From Cladorhizidae sp. MBARI D1340-BT2 (Eukaryota; Porifera; Demospongiae; Poecilosclerida; Cladorhizidae): a stretch of DNA of 64,000 nucleotides. The translations under genes and the position numbers were made by a program. Location: contig JAQNBH010000009.1 in the NCBI GenBank assembly GCA_028752905.1, positions 43,096,509-43,160,508 of the forward strand. Reading direction: 5' to 3'. This document shows positions 33,201-46,957 of the stretch, in pieces. The stretch's first letter is position 1, and every line of letters begins with the position of its first letter. The notes under the pieces are model-generated. The model searched no databases and had not been told where the DNA came from. It was given only the letters and a program-made list of their open reading frames with translations.

Positions 33201-36200
33201 CCATCCTTTAGGCAGCCAAGACCAGTGGTACCATCCTTTAGGCAGCCAAGACCAGTGTCGGTACCATCCTTTAGGCAGCCAAGACCAGTATATCGGTACC
33301 ATCCTTTAGGCAGCCAAGACCAGTATCGGTACCATCCTTTAGGCAGCCAAGACCAGTGTCGGTACCATCCTTTAGGCAGCCAAGACCAGTGTCGGTACCA
33401 TCCTTTAGGCAGCCAAGACCAGTATCGGTACCACCTTTAGGCAGCCAAGACCAGTATCGGTACCATCCTTTAGGCAGCCAAGACCAGTGTCGGTACCATC
33501 CTTTAGGCAGCCAAGACCAGTGTCGGTACCATCCTTTAGGCAGCCAAGACCAGTGTCAGTACCATTCTTTAGGTAGCCAAGACCAGTGTCTGTACTATCC
33601 TTTAGGCAGCCAAGACCAGTGTCAGTACCATCCTTTAGGCAGCCAAGACCAGTGTCTGTACCATCCTTTAGGCAGCCAAGACCAGTGTGATACCATTCTT
33701 TAGGCAGCCAAGACCAGTGTCGGTACCATCCTTTAGGCAGGCAAGACCAGTGTCGATACCATCCTTTAGGCAGCCAAGACCAGTGTCAGTACCATCCTTT
33801 AGGTAGCCAAGACCAGTGTCAGTACCATCCTTTAGGCAGCCAAGACCAGTGTCGGTACCATCCTTTAGGCAGGCAAGACCAGTGTCGATACCATCCTTTA
33901 GGCAGCCAAGACCAGTGTCAGTACCATCCTTTAGGCAGGCAAGACCAGTGTCAGTACCATCCTTTAGGCAGGCAAGACCAGTGTCTGTACCATCCTTTAG
34001 GCAGCCAAGACCAGTATCGGTACCATCCTTTAGGCAGGCAAGACCAGTGTCAGTACCATCCTTTAGGCAGCCAAGACCAGTATCGGTACCATCCTTTAGG
34101 CAGGCAAGACCAGTGTCAGTACCATCCTTTAGGCAGGCAAGACCAGTGTCAGTACCATCCTTTAGGCAGCCAAGACCAGTATCGGTACCATCCTTTAGGC
34201 AGGCAAGACCAGTGTCAGTACCATCCTTTAGGCAGCCAAGACCAGTATCGGTACCATCCTTTAGGCAGGCAAGACCAGTGTCAGTACCATCCTTTAGGCA
34301 GGCAAGACCAGTGTCAGTACCATCCTTTAGGCAGCCAAGACCAGTGTCGGTACTATCCTTTAGGCAGCCAAGACCAGTGTCTGTACCATCCTTTAGGTAG
34401 CCAAGACCAGTGTCTGTACCATCCTTTAGGCAGCCAAGACCAGTGTCAGTACCATCCTTTAGGCAGTACCATCCTTTAGGCAGCCAAGACCAGTGTCAGT
34501 ACCATCCTTTAGGCAGCCAAGCAGTTGCTAGTGTCAGTTTTAGCTGTATGGGCTATAGTTTTTTTTTTGGGGGGGGGGGTTGCTGTCTACCATTTTGAAT
34601 GACAATACAGGGAGTGATAACACACATTGCCGTTGGACCATCCCGGTCGGTGATGGCCAGTGAAGCTATAAGGCTGGAGTCTGAGCCACCATTGAGTCAG
34701 ACGGCCTCTGGTGTCCTTCACGTTGTTGAGGAAGCAGCTGTGGTCTGTCACCACGCGGGGTGGCACACCAGTTGAGATGGACTTGTAAGTGCTGGATTCC
34801 GACAATGGCCAGACATTCCTTCTCCACTGCAGCGTAGTTGGTTTTGTGAGGCTTGAGTTTTCGAGAGTAAAACGGGCAAGGATGGCAGGGACAAAGACGA
34901 GCGATCTCCATCCATCTCCGTGGTCTGGCTCAGGGAATTTCAGAGTTATTCTCACCTTGAGGTCTGCTGGTTTATTACTAGTACCAGCAAATGATTCAAG
35001 ACATGCTGGAAGTCATTTTTGGAGCTAAATGCTGAAACTTGAACTGCCACTGATAGTTTTAATTTATAATTGGAGGGAGGGTGCCAACTGCCATTTTAAA
35101 AAGTGGGTCTTTTAAGTCGGTCCTTCCCAGATAACTCGCTCAATGGCACAACATTACATCATCGGGTCATGTGATGGTTGTCATGCATTCACACTGTGAG
35201 GACTGCCATTTTCTTCACCATTTTCATGGACATTTCTACCGCACAGAATTTAGCCGCTGTGCTAAACTGCACTCTAAGCAAGCACATTAGATAACTGGAC
35301 CTCACAATGCGCTACATAGCTAGCCATCCAATCAGCTGCCAGTGAGTCATGGAAACAAACATTCCTACACTCCAACTGTATGTTATGTACTGAGAAGCCC
35401 CACCCCCCCACCCGGAGTTGACAGCCACACCCACTTCAAAGGACACACCCACTTTAGCACACACAAAGTGTAACCTCCTAAAATTTTAGCTACCCTATCC
35501 TTATGAAACCACCATTCCTGGTGGTGGACTCCAGACACACCTTCCTTTTGGTCGATCTGCACGAGCTGCTGGATGAAGAGTTTAATCCTCTCCACTCCCT
35601 TGGGAAGAAGGTAGGCCATGGGGAGCATGTACGCCTCCTTGGCATCCAGCTCTGGAGATAAATTACCGATGTTCTGAAGCACCTGCAGTGAGAATAACAA
35701 GGCAATGGATTCCCCGTACAACACTCTTGTCCTGCCCCAGCCGCTTCCTCCCTCCAGCCAACCTTGGCAATCAGCTTCAAGGTCCGCTCCGTCCTCTGGT
35801 CGGGATGTTCGTCCTTCACTGCAAACAGTTTAGGGGCAAGGATGGCAGGGACAAAGAAGCGGAGGAACAGGAAGCCAGTGACAGCCAAGTATGGGACATC
35901 CTGGCAAGAAGGGGGAGGAGGAGGAGGAGGGAGGGAGGCGAGAGGGAGACACGTAAAATAAATGTCATGGTGGAATGCAACACTCCCCCCCCCCCCCCCC
36001 CAACCATTCACTGCTAAACTTCCTGGCACAGGATTTGGGGGAGACACGTGACATAATAATTTGACCTCTGGCGTCGTGTACTTTGAAAGAAGTTCATTAA
36101 TTTATTTGTGTGTACATACGCACACACACACACGCCCTTCCATCCGCTTGTCTTTCTTATCTACCATTGTGTTCCTACCGCTCTCCACTCTCTCCCCCTG

Positions 36201-39200
36201 CCCTCGCCCCCTCTACTCCTTTGCTAGTATCTCACCACAAACTCGGGCTCCTTGAACATCTCAGCCACTCTGAGCCAGAGTTGCCTGAGGGCGAGGCGGA
36301 GGAGAGCCGGACACTTGCTGACAGTCAAGAAGATAGCATCCATGAGGCTCTCCACGTATGAGCCCAGAGTGACTATCGAACTCTCCACTGTCTTCTGAGC
36401 TGTATGCTCTGACTTGACCCTTGAGAGAGAGAGGAACGGGAGGGAGAGGGGAGAGAAGGGGACAAGGGAGGGGGGAGAGAAGGGGACAAGGGATGGGGGA
36501 GAGTAGGGGACAAGGGAGGGGGGAGAGAAGGGCACGAGAGGGGGGAGAGAAAAGAGAGCATCCGATTCGAATATGAAAACAACTATTGCAAGACTAAACC
36601 TACTCTTCATTATCACCATGGTTATATATTCATAATCACTCCAAGATACCGAGATTTCCCATTAAAAATATCTTGGAACATGATACTGATAGATTGGCCC
36701 ACGCCCACTTGGATGCATGCTAGACCACGCCCACTTGGACGCATGCTAGGACCACACCCACTTGGATGCATGCTGGACCACGCCTACTTAGATGCATGCT
36801 AGTCCACACCTACTTGGACGCATGCTAGGACCACACCCACTTGGATGCATGCTAGACCACACCTACTTAGATGCATGCTAGACCGTGCCCACTTGGATGC
36901 ATGCTAGACCACACCCACTTGGATGCATGCTAGACCACACCCACTTGGATGGATGCCAACCCACACCCACTTGGATGCACCCTAGACCACGCCCACTTGG
37001 ATGCATGCCAACACACCCACTTGGATGCATGCTAGACCACACCCACTTGGATGCATGCTAGACCACACCCACTTGGATGTATGCTAGACCACACCCACTT
37101 GGATGCATGCTAGACCACGCCTACTTGGATGCATGCTTGCCCTCGCCTACTTGGATGCAGGATAGGACCACACCTACTTGGATGCGTGCTAGACCACGCC
37201 CAACTCACTTGGACGCCTGCTTCAGTGCCTCTACATCCAGCTCCACATTTTTCTTTTCACAGTAGATAGTATCTACGACACTGGAGATGGTGTCATGGAG
37301 ATAAGGCAGAGCAACAATCTGGATGCAAAAACAACAAGTCATTCTGTCATGTGATGTGCACATGATTCATATGCAGCAACAAGTGTTCTATCACGTGATG
37401 CGCACATGACTCATCTGTTGTACACATGTAATAACAGGTCATGTGATATGCACATGATTCAGCTGATGCTGTATGTGGAGGTTACCTTCATGAACTGGTC
37501 AAAGGACTTTGAGGCCAGAGAATTTCCTCTGAACAGTGTCCGTGGGTTAGCTGGAGGCAAGAGAGCAAAGGAAGGGAAGAGAGAGCCTGTAATAATGTCT
37601 ACCTCTCTCACCCAGCAAAGGACAAGAGGTTACATGAGAGGGAAGAGAGAGCCTGTAATAATGTCTACCTCTCTCACCCAGCAAAGGACAAGAAGTTACA
37701 TGAGAGGGAAGAGAGAGCCTGTAATAATGTCTACCCTCTCTCACCCAGCAAAGGACAAGAGGTTACAAGAGAGGGAAGAGAGAGCCTGTAATAATGTCTA
37801 CCTCTCTCACCCAGCAAAGGACAAGGGGTTACATGAGAGGGAAGAGAGAGCCTGTAATAATGTCTACCCTCTCTCACCCAGCAAAGGACAAGAGGTTACA
37901 TGAGAGGGAAGAGAGAGCCTGTAATAATGTCTACCTCTCTCACCCAGCAAAGGACAAGAGGTTACATGAGAGGGAAGACCGAGGGACACAGAGACGGAGA
38001 GAGAGAGGAGAGAAAGATCGGTAACCTACAACAATTGTGGATCTCTCTGATAGTGAGGCAGTCCAACAGCGGGACAACAGAACCGTGGGCCAAGTAGAAC
38101 CTGACCAGTGTGTGCCCAAGAGTATTCCTGTCCATGGTCATCACATCTTCCAGCATCACTAGCAGAGAACTGCCTTCAGGCTAATAGCACCACACACATG
38201 CCAGGGAGGAAGGGGCGGAGGAAGGGGCGGGGCAGGTGGGAAGGGAGGGGGGGAGAAGGTAGAAGAATCAACAACTGCACTCAGTGACTAGTACAATTGA
38301 GAACTGCATACAGTACACGCCAAAAAAAACATGCCGGTTGCGTTGCGTTCAACGTTAAAAAACGCCAACCGGAAACGCAAATAAACGCACACCGTAAACG
38401 CTAGCAGTCCCAACGGAAACCAACGGTAGCAAATTAGATAAACCGTCCGCGTAGCGGTGCTGAAGCGCAAGCGCTTCGCAATTGTCTCGTCCGCTATAAG
38501 CCTTCAATTGCAAGCGAGCGCTCTCATTCATTCCAGAGCCTTCACTCTTCCTAACTGAAGTATTACAGTCTAGCCTAAGGTACTTCAGTCAAGCGTCATC
38601 TATCAAGAAGCAGTGCAGTCGAAATCAGTATCTTATCTGAAGCCTTTTGACGGTCAAGCGTAGGTTTCTACACCTCACCTTTATTAATACTATTAAATGC
38701 AGATTAGAACGAAAGTGGAAGACAGATGCTGACTGCAACTGCTGTGCTCTCGGGTCTCACCGATGCTCGGGACCTGCACTATGGTTCTGGAACTAATCCT
38801 AGCCCTCCTATCCAGACGAGTATCAGAAGCTTCTTTATATATATATATTTATTTCTAATTGCTGCTCTTTTGTTTTCTACCTGATAACTGTTCAATTTAT
38901 ATGGTTATAAAATGTTGTTTCAATTCAATTGTTGTGTTCTTTGTTGTACAAAATAATTCAATCTTGATATTGCTGAGCCTGTTAAGGCCATCACATGTTA
39001 CAACATACTATGTAGTAACTAGCTAACACTTATAACAAACACTTATAACAATCTCTATAAATAAATAAATTAATAAAAATAAAAATTATTTAAAAAAAGG
39101 TGATGTCCCACTTTTGAGTGACCACCTTCAAATCAATGTTCTGAAAGGCAGGTGGAGAAATGGGGTCTCAACTTCATTGAACCTTGAAGACAAACTGGAG

Positions 39201-42200
39201 AAGGTTAAGGCACTGGGGGAGTTACCGGAGCCAACCTGTTCTCCAGAAGTGGCACACGGGTGGGTTAGCTCCCTCTGGTTCTTCTCCAACGAAGAACATT
39301 CTATTATACATACATGTATGCCAAAGATAAGAAAGAAATACACAATCATATTGTCCAATAACATTATTTATTTTGGATGCATAACCACTTTACCCATCTC
39401 CAAATAAGAACATGTCAACAAATTGGTGTAATGTGGGTTACACAGCTGGAAATGTTGGTGGAGATCTTGGACGGAAACTAGGGGTCATCACCAAAATCCT
39501 ACCTACATTTTATTTGTTGCCAATCAGCATGTTCAAATAACAGGACCATCTACATTTTTGCTCTCCCACATATAAACAAACTCAAAGATGCAATAATAGC
39601 AGTTGGAGAATGCTGATATACAAACTATCCCCTAGTCAAGATAAAGTTTAACTATGACAATTTTATACCTTGAGAGCATGGTATGTAGCTAAAGGCTTGC
39701 ACACAAAAGCTAGCTAAGTTTTGCTACCCCATTCTTATGGAACAACTTAAAAAAAGGCTTGCAAGTGCTATAGTCAGAAGCATGACTAACAAACCTGTGA
39801 AGGACCAGCGGTCTTTATATCATTATCACAATCATACAGAATCAACTCACTGTTTTGCACCGTGGGCTTCAGGGTATCTTTTCAACAACTTATACGATCT
39901 AATCCTTTCAAAATCTCGAAGCAAAGACGAGTCAAGAGCTAAAAAATTAACTTGCCACGAGGCACAAATCTCGTGCGCTTTGGTGACCTTTGCGCGGAAG
40001 CGCTGACCTTTAGTCAGCGTCGCTGCGCAAAACTCTCGTAAACGTTAACCGTTTATTTGCGTTGTTAGCGTTTGTTAAGTAACGGTTGGAAACGGTAAGC
40101 GTCTACGCGCGTTCAAAATAAACGCAACCGGCATGTTTTTTTGGCCTCTACTGTACATACATGTGCATACCATCATATAGTGCCACACCTCCAGGAGGGC
40201 CCTCCATACATGTGTGTACCATCATATAGTGCCACGCCTCCAGGAGGGCACTCCATACATGTGTGTACCATCATATAGTGCCACACCTCCAGGAGGGCAC
40301 TCCATACATGTGTGTACCATCATATATTGCCACACCTCCAGGAGGGCCCTCCATACATGTGTGTACCATCATATAGTGCCACACCTCCAGGAGGGCACTC
40401 CATACATGTGTGTACCACCATATAGTGCCACACCTCCAGGAGGGCCCTCCATACATGTGTGTACCATCATATAGTGCCACACCTCCAGGAGGGCCCTCCA
40501 TACATGTGTGTACCATCATATAGTGCCACACCTCCAGGAGGGCACTCCATACATGTGTGTACCATCATATAGTGCCACACCTCCAGGAGGGCATTCCATA
40601 CATGTGTGTACCATCATATAGTGCCACACCTCCAGGAGGGCCCTCCATACATGTGTGTACCATCATATAGTGCCACACCTCCAGGAGGGCACTCCATACA
40701 TGTGTGTACCATCATATAGTGCCACACCTCCAGGAGGGCACTCCATACATGTGTGTACCATCATATAGTGCCACACCTCCAGGAGGGTACTCCATACATG
40801 TGTGTACCATCATATAGTGCCACACCTCCAGGAGGGCCCTCCATACATGTGTGTACCATCATATAGTGCCACGCCTCCAGGAGGGCCCTCCATACATGTG
40901 TGTACCACCATATAGTGCCACACCTCCAGGAGGGTACTCCATACATGTGTGTACCACCATATAGTGCCACACCTCCAGGAGGGCACTTCATACATGTGTG
41001 TACCACCATATAGTGCCACGCCTCCAGGAGGGCACTCCATACATGTGTGTACCATCATATAGTTCCACACCTCCAGGAAGGCACTCCATACATGTGTGTA
41101 CCATCATATAGTGCCACACCTCCAGGAGGGCACTCCATACATGTGTGTACCATCATATAGTGCCACGCCTCCAGGAGGGCACTCCATACATGTGTGTACC
41201 ATCATATAGTGCCACACCTCCAGGAGGGCACTCCATACATGTGTGTACCATCATATAGTGCCACACCTCCAGGAGGGCCCTCCATACATGTGTGTACAAT
41301 CATATAGTGCCACACCTCCAGGAGGGCACTCCATACATGTGTGTACCATCATATAGTGCCACGCCTCCAGGAGGGCACTCCATACATGTGTGTACCATCA
41401 TATAGTGCCACACCTCCAGGAGGGCACTCCATACATGTGTGTACCATCATATAGTGCCACACCTCCAGGAGGGCACTCCATACATGTGTGTACCACCATA
41501 TAGTGCCACGCCTCCAGGAGGGCACTCCATACATGTGTGTACCACCATATAGTGCCACGCCTCCAGGAAGGCACTCCATACATGTGTGTACCATCATATA
41601 GTGCCACACCTCCAGGAGGGTATTCCATACATGTGTGTACCATCATATAGTGCCACGCCTCCAGGAGGGTACTCCATACATGTGTGTACCATCATATAGT
41701 GCCACACCTCCAGGAGGGTACTCCATACATGTGTGTACCATCATATAGTGCCACACCTCCAGGAGGGCACTCCATACATGTGTGTACCACCATATAGTGC
41801 CACACCTCCAGGAGGGCACTCCATACATGTGTGTACCATCATATAGTGCCACACCTCCAGGAGGGTACTCCATACATGTGTGTACCATCATATAGTGCCA
41901 CACCTCCAGGAGGGCACTCCATATATGTGTGTACCACCATATAGTGCCACGCCTCCAGGAGGGTACTCCATACATGTGTGTACCATCATATAGTGCCACA
42001 CCTCTAGGAGGGCACTCCATACATGTGTGTACCATCATATAGTGCCACACCTCCAGGAGGGCACTCCATACATGTGTGTACCATCATATAGTGCCACACC
42101 TCCAGGAGGGTACTCCATACATGTGTGTACCACCATATAGTGCCACACCTCCAGGAGGGCACTCCATACATGTACATGTGTGTACCATCATATAGTGCCA

Positions 42201-45200
42201 CGCCTCCAGGAGGGCACTCCATACATGTGTGTACCATCATATAGTGCCACACCTCCAGGAGGGCCCTCCATACATGTGTGTACCATCATATAGTGCCACT
42301 CCTCCAGGAGGGCACTCCATACATGTGTGTACCATCATATAGTGCCACACCTCCAGGAGGGCTCTCCATACATGTGTGTACCATCATATAGTGCCACACC
42401 TCCAGGAGGGCTCTCCATACATGTGTGTACCATCATATAGTGCCACACCTCCAGGAGGGCCCTCCATACATGTGTGTACCATCATATAGTGCCACACCTC
42501 CAGGAGGGCACTCCATACATGTGTGTACCACCATATAGTGCCACGCCTCCAGGAGGGCCCTCCATACATGTGTGTACCATCATATAGTGCCACACCTCCA
42601 GGAGGGCCCTCCATACATGTGTGTACCATCATATAGTGCCACACCTCCAGGAAGGCACTCCATACATGTGTGTACCATCATATAGTGCCACACCTCCAGG
42701 AGGGTACTCCATACATGTGTGTACCATCATATAGTGCCACACCTCCAGGAGGGCACTCCATACATGTGTGTACCATCATATAGTGCCACGCCTCCAGGAG
42801 GGCACTCCATACATGTGTGTACCACCATATAGTGCCACACCTCCAGGAGGGCACTCCATACATGTGTGTACCATCATATAGTGCCACACCTCCAGGAGGG
42901 TACTCCATACATGTGTGTACCATCATATAGTGCCACACCTCCAGGAGGGCACTCCATACATGTGTGTACCATCATATAGTGCCACGCCTCCAGGAGGGCC
43001 CTCCATACATGTGTGTACCATCATATAGTGCCACACCTCCAGGAGGGCCCTCCATACATGTGTGTACCATCATATAGTGCCACACCTCCAGGAGGGCCCT
43101 CCATACATGTGTGTACCATCATATAGTGCCACGCCTCCAGGAGGGCACTCCATACATGTGTGTACCATCATATAGTGCCACACCTCCAGGAGGGTACTCC
43201 ATACATGTGTGTACCATCATATAGTGCCACACCTCCAGGAGGGCACTCCATACATGTGTGTACCATCATATAGTGCCACGCCTCCAGGAGGGCCCTCCAT
43301 ACATGTGTGTACCATCATATAGTGCCACACCTCCAGGAGGGCCCTCCATACATGTGTGTACCATCATATAGTGCCACGCCTCCAGGAGGGCACTCCATAC
43401 ATGTGTGTACCATCATATAGTGCCACACCTCCAGGAGGGCACTCCATACATGTGTGTACCATCATATAGTGCCACACCTCCAGGAGGGTGGTAATGTACA
43501 TAACTATGTATGTATGCATTCTACAAGGCCTGCAGTGAAAATACAGTAAATCTGTAACTCTTGGTTGTTGATAAATCTTCCTTGTCTCCCCATGAAATAG
43601 AATAAAATTGGACATTATATATATTAAATGGACTATCGCAAGGTTATTTCAATGAAGATGATCCAGTGGAGGAGTCTGCCATTGACTGATAATGTGCGTG
43701 CAGTGGTTGGAGGAGAAGAGTCTAGCTTCAAGAAGTGAACTGATGGACTAGCAATCTCATACTACAGTACCACAGGCAGTTCCTTCTTTAGACAGACATA
43801 CTGTCCAGGACTGAAAAACGCTCAAAATCAGAGTGGAAAAATGCAAAAATAAAAATAATTCATAGACCTCTTCAACAACAGCAGCAAAATGACACATGAA
43901 TACATACATGTATACAACATGTATATACACATGTGTGGATTGCTTTGAACACAAAGTGTTCCTGATCTAAGACCTACTACATCGGCAAGGTGTTGAGTAT
44001 TGCACAGACAGACCACACCCATATGATTATACACGTGGGCACAGTAAAAGCTGTTGCCATGCACACACACATATGCACACAAACCCTGATACACTTAAAG
44101 TAATGAAATTCACTCACTGAGGGATTCTCCACTGCAGAGAGCATCAGCTTCACGAAGGGGATGTAGTACGAGGTATGAAGGATACGCTCCAAGCGACACT
44201 GCACCTTCAGCCGCAAGGAACCCAGCTCTTTCCTGCGAGGACAAGATTCAGATAACGACCACAACAGCAACATATTTGCACATGGCAGGCCCGTACCCAG
44301 GATTTGGAAGGGGGGGGAGGGGGGGTTCCTAGTCTCAGATGGCTGCATAAACTCGGCGCAACAATTAAGACTCCAAAAATTACAATAGGGTTGAAGTGGC
44401 GCTTAAGTTAGAGAGGCGCTATAAATCCAGAATTTACGGTAGCTCCTATATGAAGGGGAGGAGGGGGGGGGGGGGGGTTTCCGGGCAACAGGAAACACCC
44501 CTGGGTATGGGCCTGCATGGAGGTGAGCAGGATTAAGAGTTTAGTACGCACCTTTTCTCTTTCTGTTTAGGCTCGTGATGTTGGAGACGATACCACGTCT
44601 GATAGCGCTGGCCAACCTGCAGTTCAGTCAGCTCCAACTCCACCTATTAGTCACATGACTATCACATGATGATTACATAAAGTTGTTTGACAATACGTGC
44701 ACAACCACCACTGCCACCAGCTCCACCTCGCCATCTTCTCTCACCTGACCCATGAACCTATCATGCAAAAACTTGTCTCTATCGTATACAACAATCTTCA
44801 ACGGTTGCGACACATCTTTGCACAAGTCCAAATCAAATGACTTCCTCCATCTAGGGAATCTCGTCTTCGGCATCACCTACGTGGACAGAATTGGACAGGG
44901 AGAAGAAGAAGGAGGACAGACGGAAATGGGAGAGGACAGGGGAAGGTTGAGGAGAGAATGGCATACAACAGTGAGGAGATCAAAACAAACTTTATCTGTC
45001 AATATCTGGACATGCGTACCGGAGTGCTGTGATGGTCTCCATTGTAATACACCGTAGCAAAGGGATCGGCAATGTGCCCCATACCTCGCGCTGCTAAGTC
45101 TCTGCACACATCATGATGTCATCAATAATACACTAGCACATATTACACCATCCTACATGACAAGTACACACACACTAGTGCGAGAAGTGGTACCTCCGCA

Positions 45201-46914
45201 CGATACGTGTATGCAACTACTCACCGCGCCTCCACCAGAGTCACAATCACCTTGCAGCCGGCCTACAGGAGGGAGACAAACACACGACAGAGCTGTATAA
45301 ACTCACATTCTTTATCTAAATATTATGAGGATTAAATCTCTCTCACACTGTACGAGGGTAGGTGTGTGGGTGTGAGTGGGGGAGGGGGGAGAGAGAAGGG
45401 GGATACCCCTTAGAGAAATCCTTCCTCCTTACCCTCCATACTTGTAGGCACGAAATACAGATAATTATAAGCACGCCTAAGCTACAGCATGTACATGTAC
45501 ATGTATGGGCCATGTGTATCTCTCTCACACTGTACGAGGGGAGGTGTGTGGGTGTGAGAGAAGGGGGATACCCCTCACAGAAATCCTTCCTCCTGTACCC
45601 TTCATACACTTGTAGGCACGAAATACAGATAATTATAAGCACGCCTAAGCTACAGCATGTACATGTACATGTATGGGCCATGTGTCTAAGCTACAGCATG
45701 TACATGTACATGTATGGGCCATGTGTCTAAGCTACAGCATGCATGGGCCATGTGTCTATGCTACAGCATGTACATGTACATGTAAGGGCCATGTGTCTAT
45801 GCTACAACATGTATGGGCCATGTGTCTAAGCTACAGCATGCATGGGCCATGTGTCTAAGCTACAGCATGCATGGGCCATGTGTCTATGCTACAGCATTGC
45901 TGCACACTCAATATATGTATGTATATATATATATTATATGTAAATATCAGGGCTCATAGATGGTGGCTAACAAAAAAAAATGCAGGAAATCTCTCCTCTG
46001 TCTCTCTCTCTCCCTGCCTGCATGCTTGAAAAACTTGTATGGAGACAAGTAAGATACAGTACCCCAACACACAAGTTGCTCAGCATAGTTGTCTTTCAGT
46101 CAGACATCACACAGCCTGGATTCTACTGTACGCGTAAAAAACCATATTGTACCAACCCCATACTGTACCAACCCACCATACTGTACCAACCCACAGTAAA
46201 AGCCACACTGTGCCAACCAACAGTAAAAACCACACTGTACCAACCCAGTAATGTTCTATATCAGTGCTGAGCACATTGGGAAGGCTGGCAAACCCACCCT
46301 CATTGCACTAACTGACCTCTCCATAGGACTCCAAGCTTGTCTCCACCAAGACCTCTCCCTGCACCTCATCGTCCCGGGAGATAGGTGTGAGGGGGAACCA
46401 ACTGTCCAACCCTGTAATCAAGAGGCAAGCAAGTAACACTAGTGTGTTTCTGTTCACCTCAACAATCAGCACAACTGTTCCACATTCATGGTTACCAGCA
46501 AGTTTGTGTATCTGTCAGAGTTACCATAGCCAGAGTTGGTTCAGAATAGCTCTATGGGGGCACACACTGGACCAACACCACACTGGGTGGAGGCAAGTTG
46601 AAGTAGGTTGAATAGCTCTATGGGGACACACATTGGACCAACACCACACTGGGTGGAGGCAGGTTGAAGTAGTTGACAATAGCTGTATGGGGGCACACAT
46701 TGGACCAGCACCACACTGGGTGGAGGCAGGTTGAAGTGGGTTGACAATAGCTCTATGGGGACACACACTGGACCAGTTGAGCCAGGTTGAAGTAGGTTGA
46801 CAATAGCTCTATGGGGACACACACTGGACCAACACCAGACTGGGTTGACAATTAATAGATGTACATGGTGGTTACATGGCTACCACATGAATGATACAAG
46901 AGTGTGCGTGCATG

Positions 46915-46957
<43 letters not shown>

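Noticed and set aside
33126..34598. An 11-residue repeat protein (SVPSFRQPRPV)
   Set aside because: The unit is 33 bp so frames persist, but units of other lengths break the frame repeatedly. It is antisense inside an intron of a real gene.
39737..40006. A gene inside the TA-flanked element
   Set aside because: The 89-codon frame has no recognisable domain, splice sites or transposase residues.
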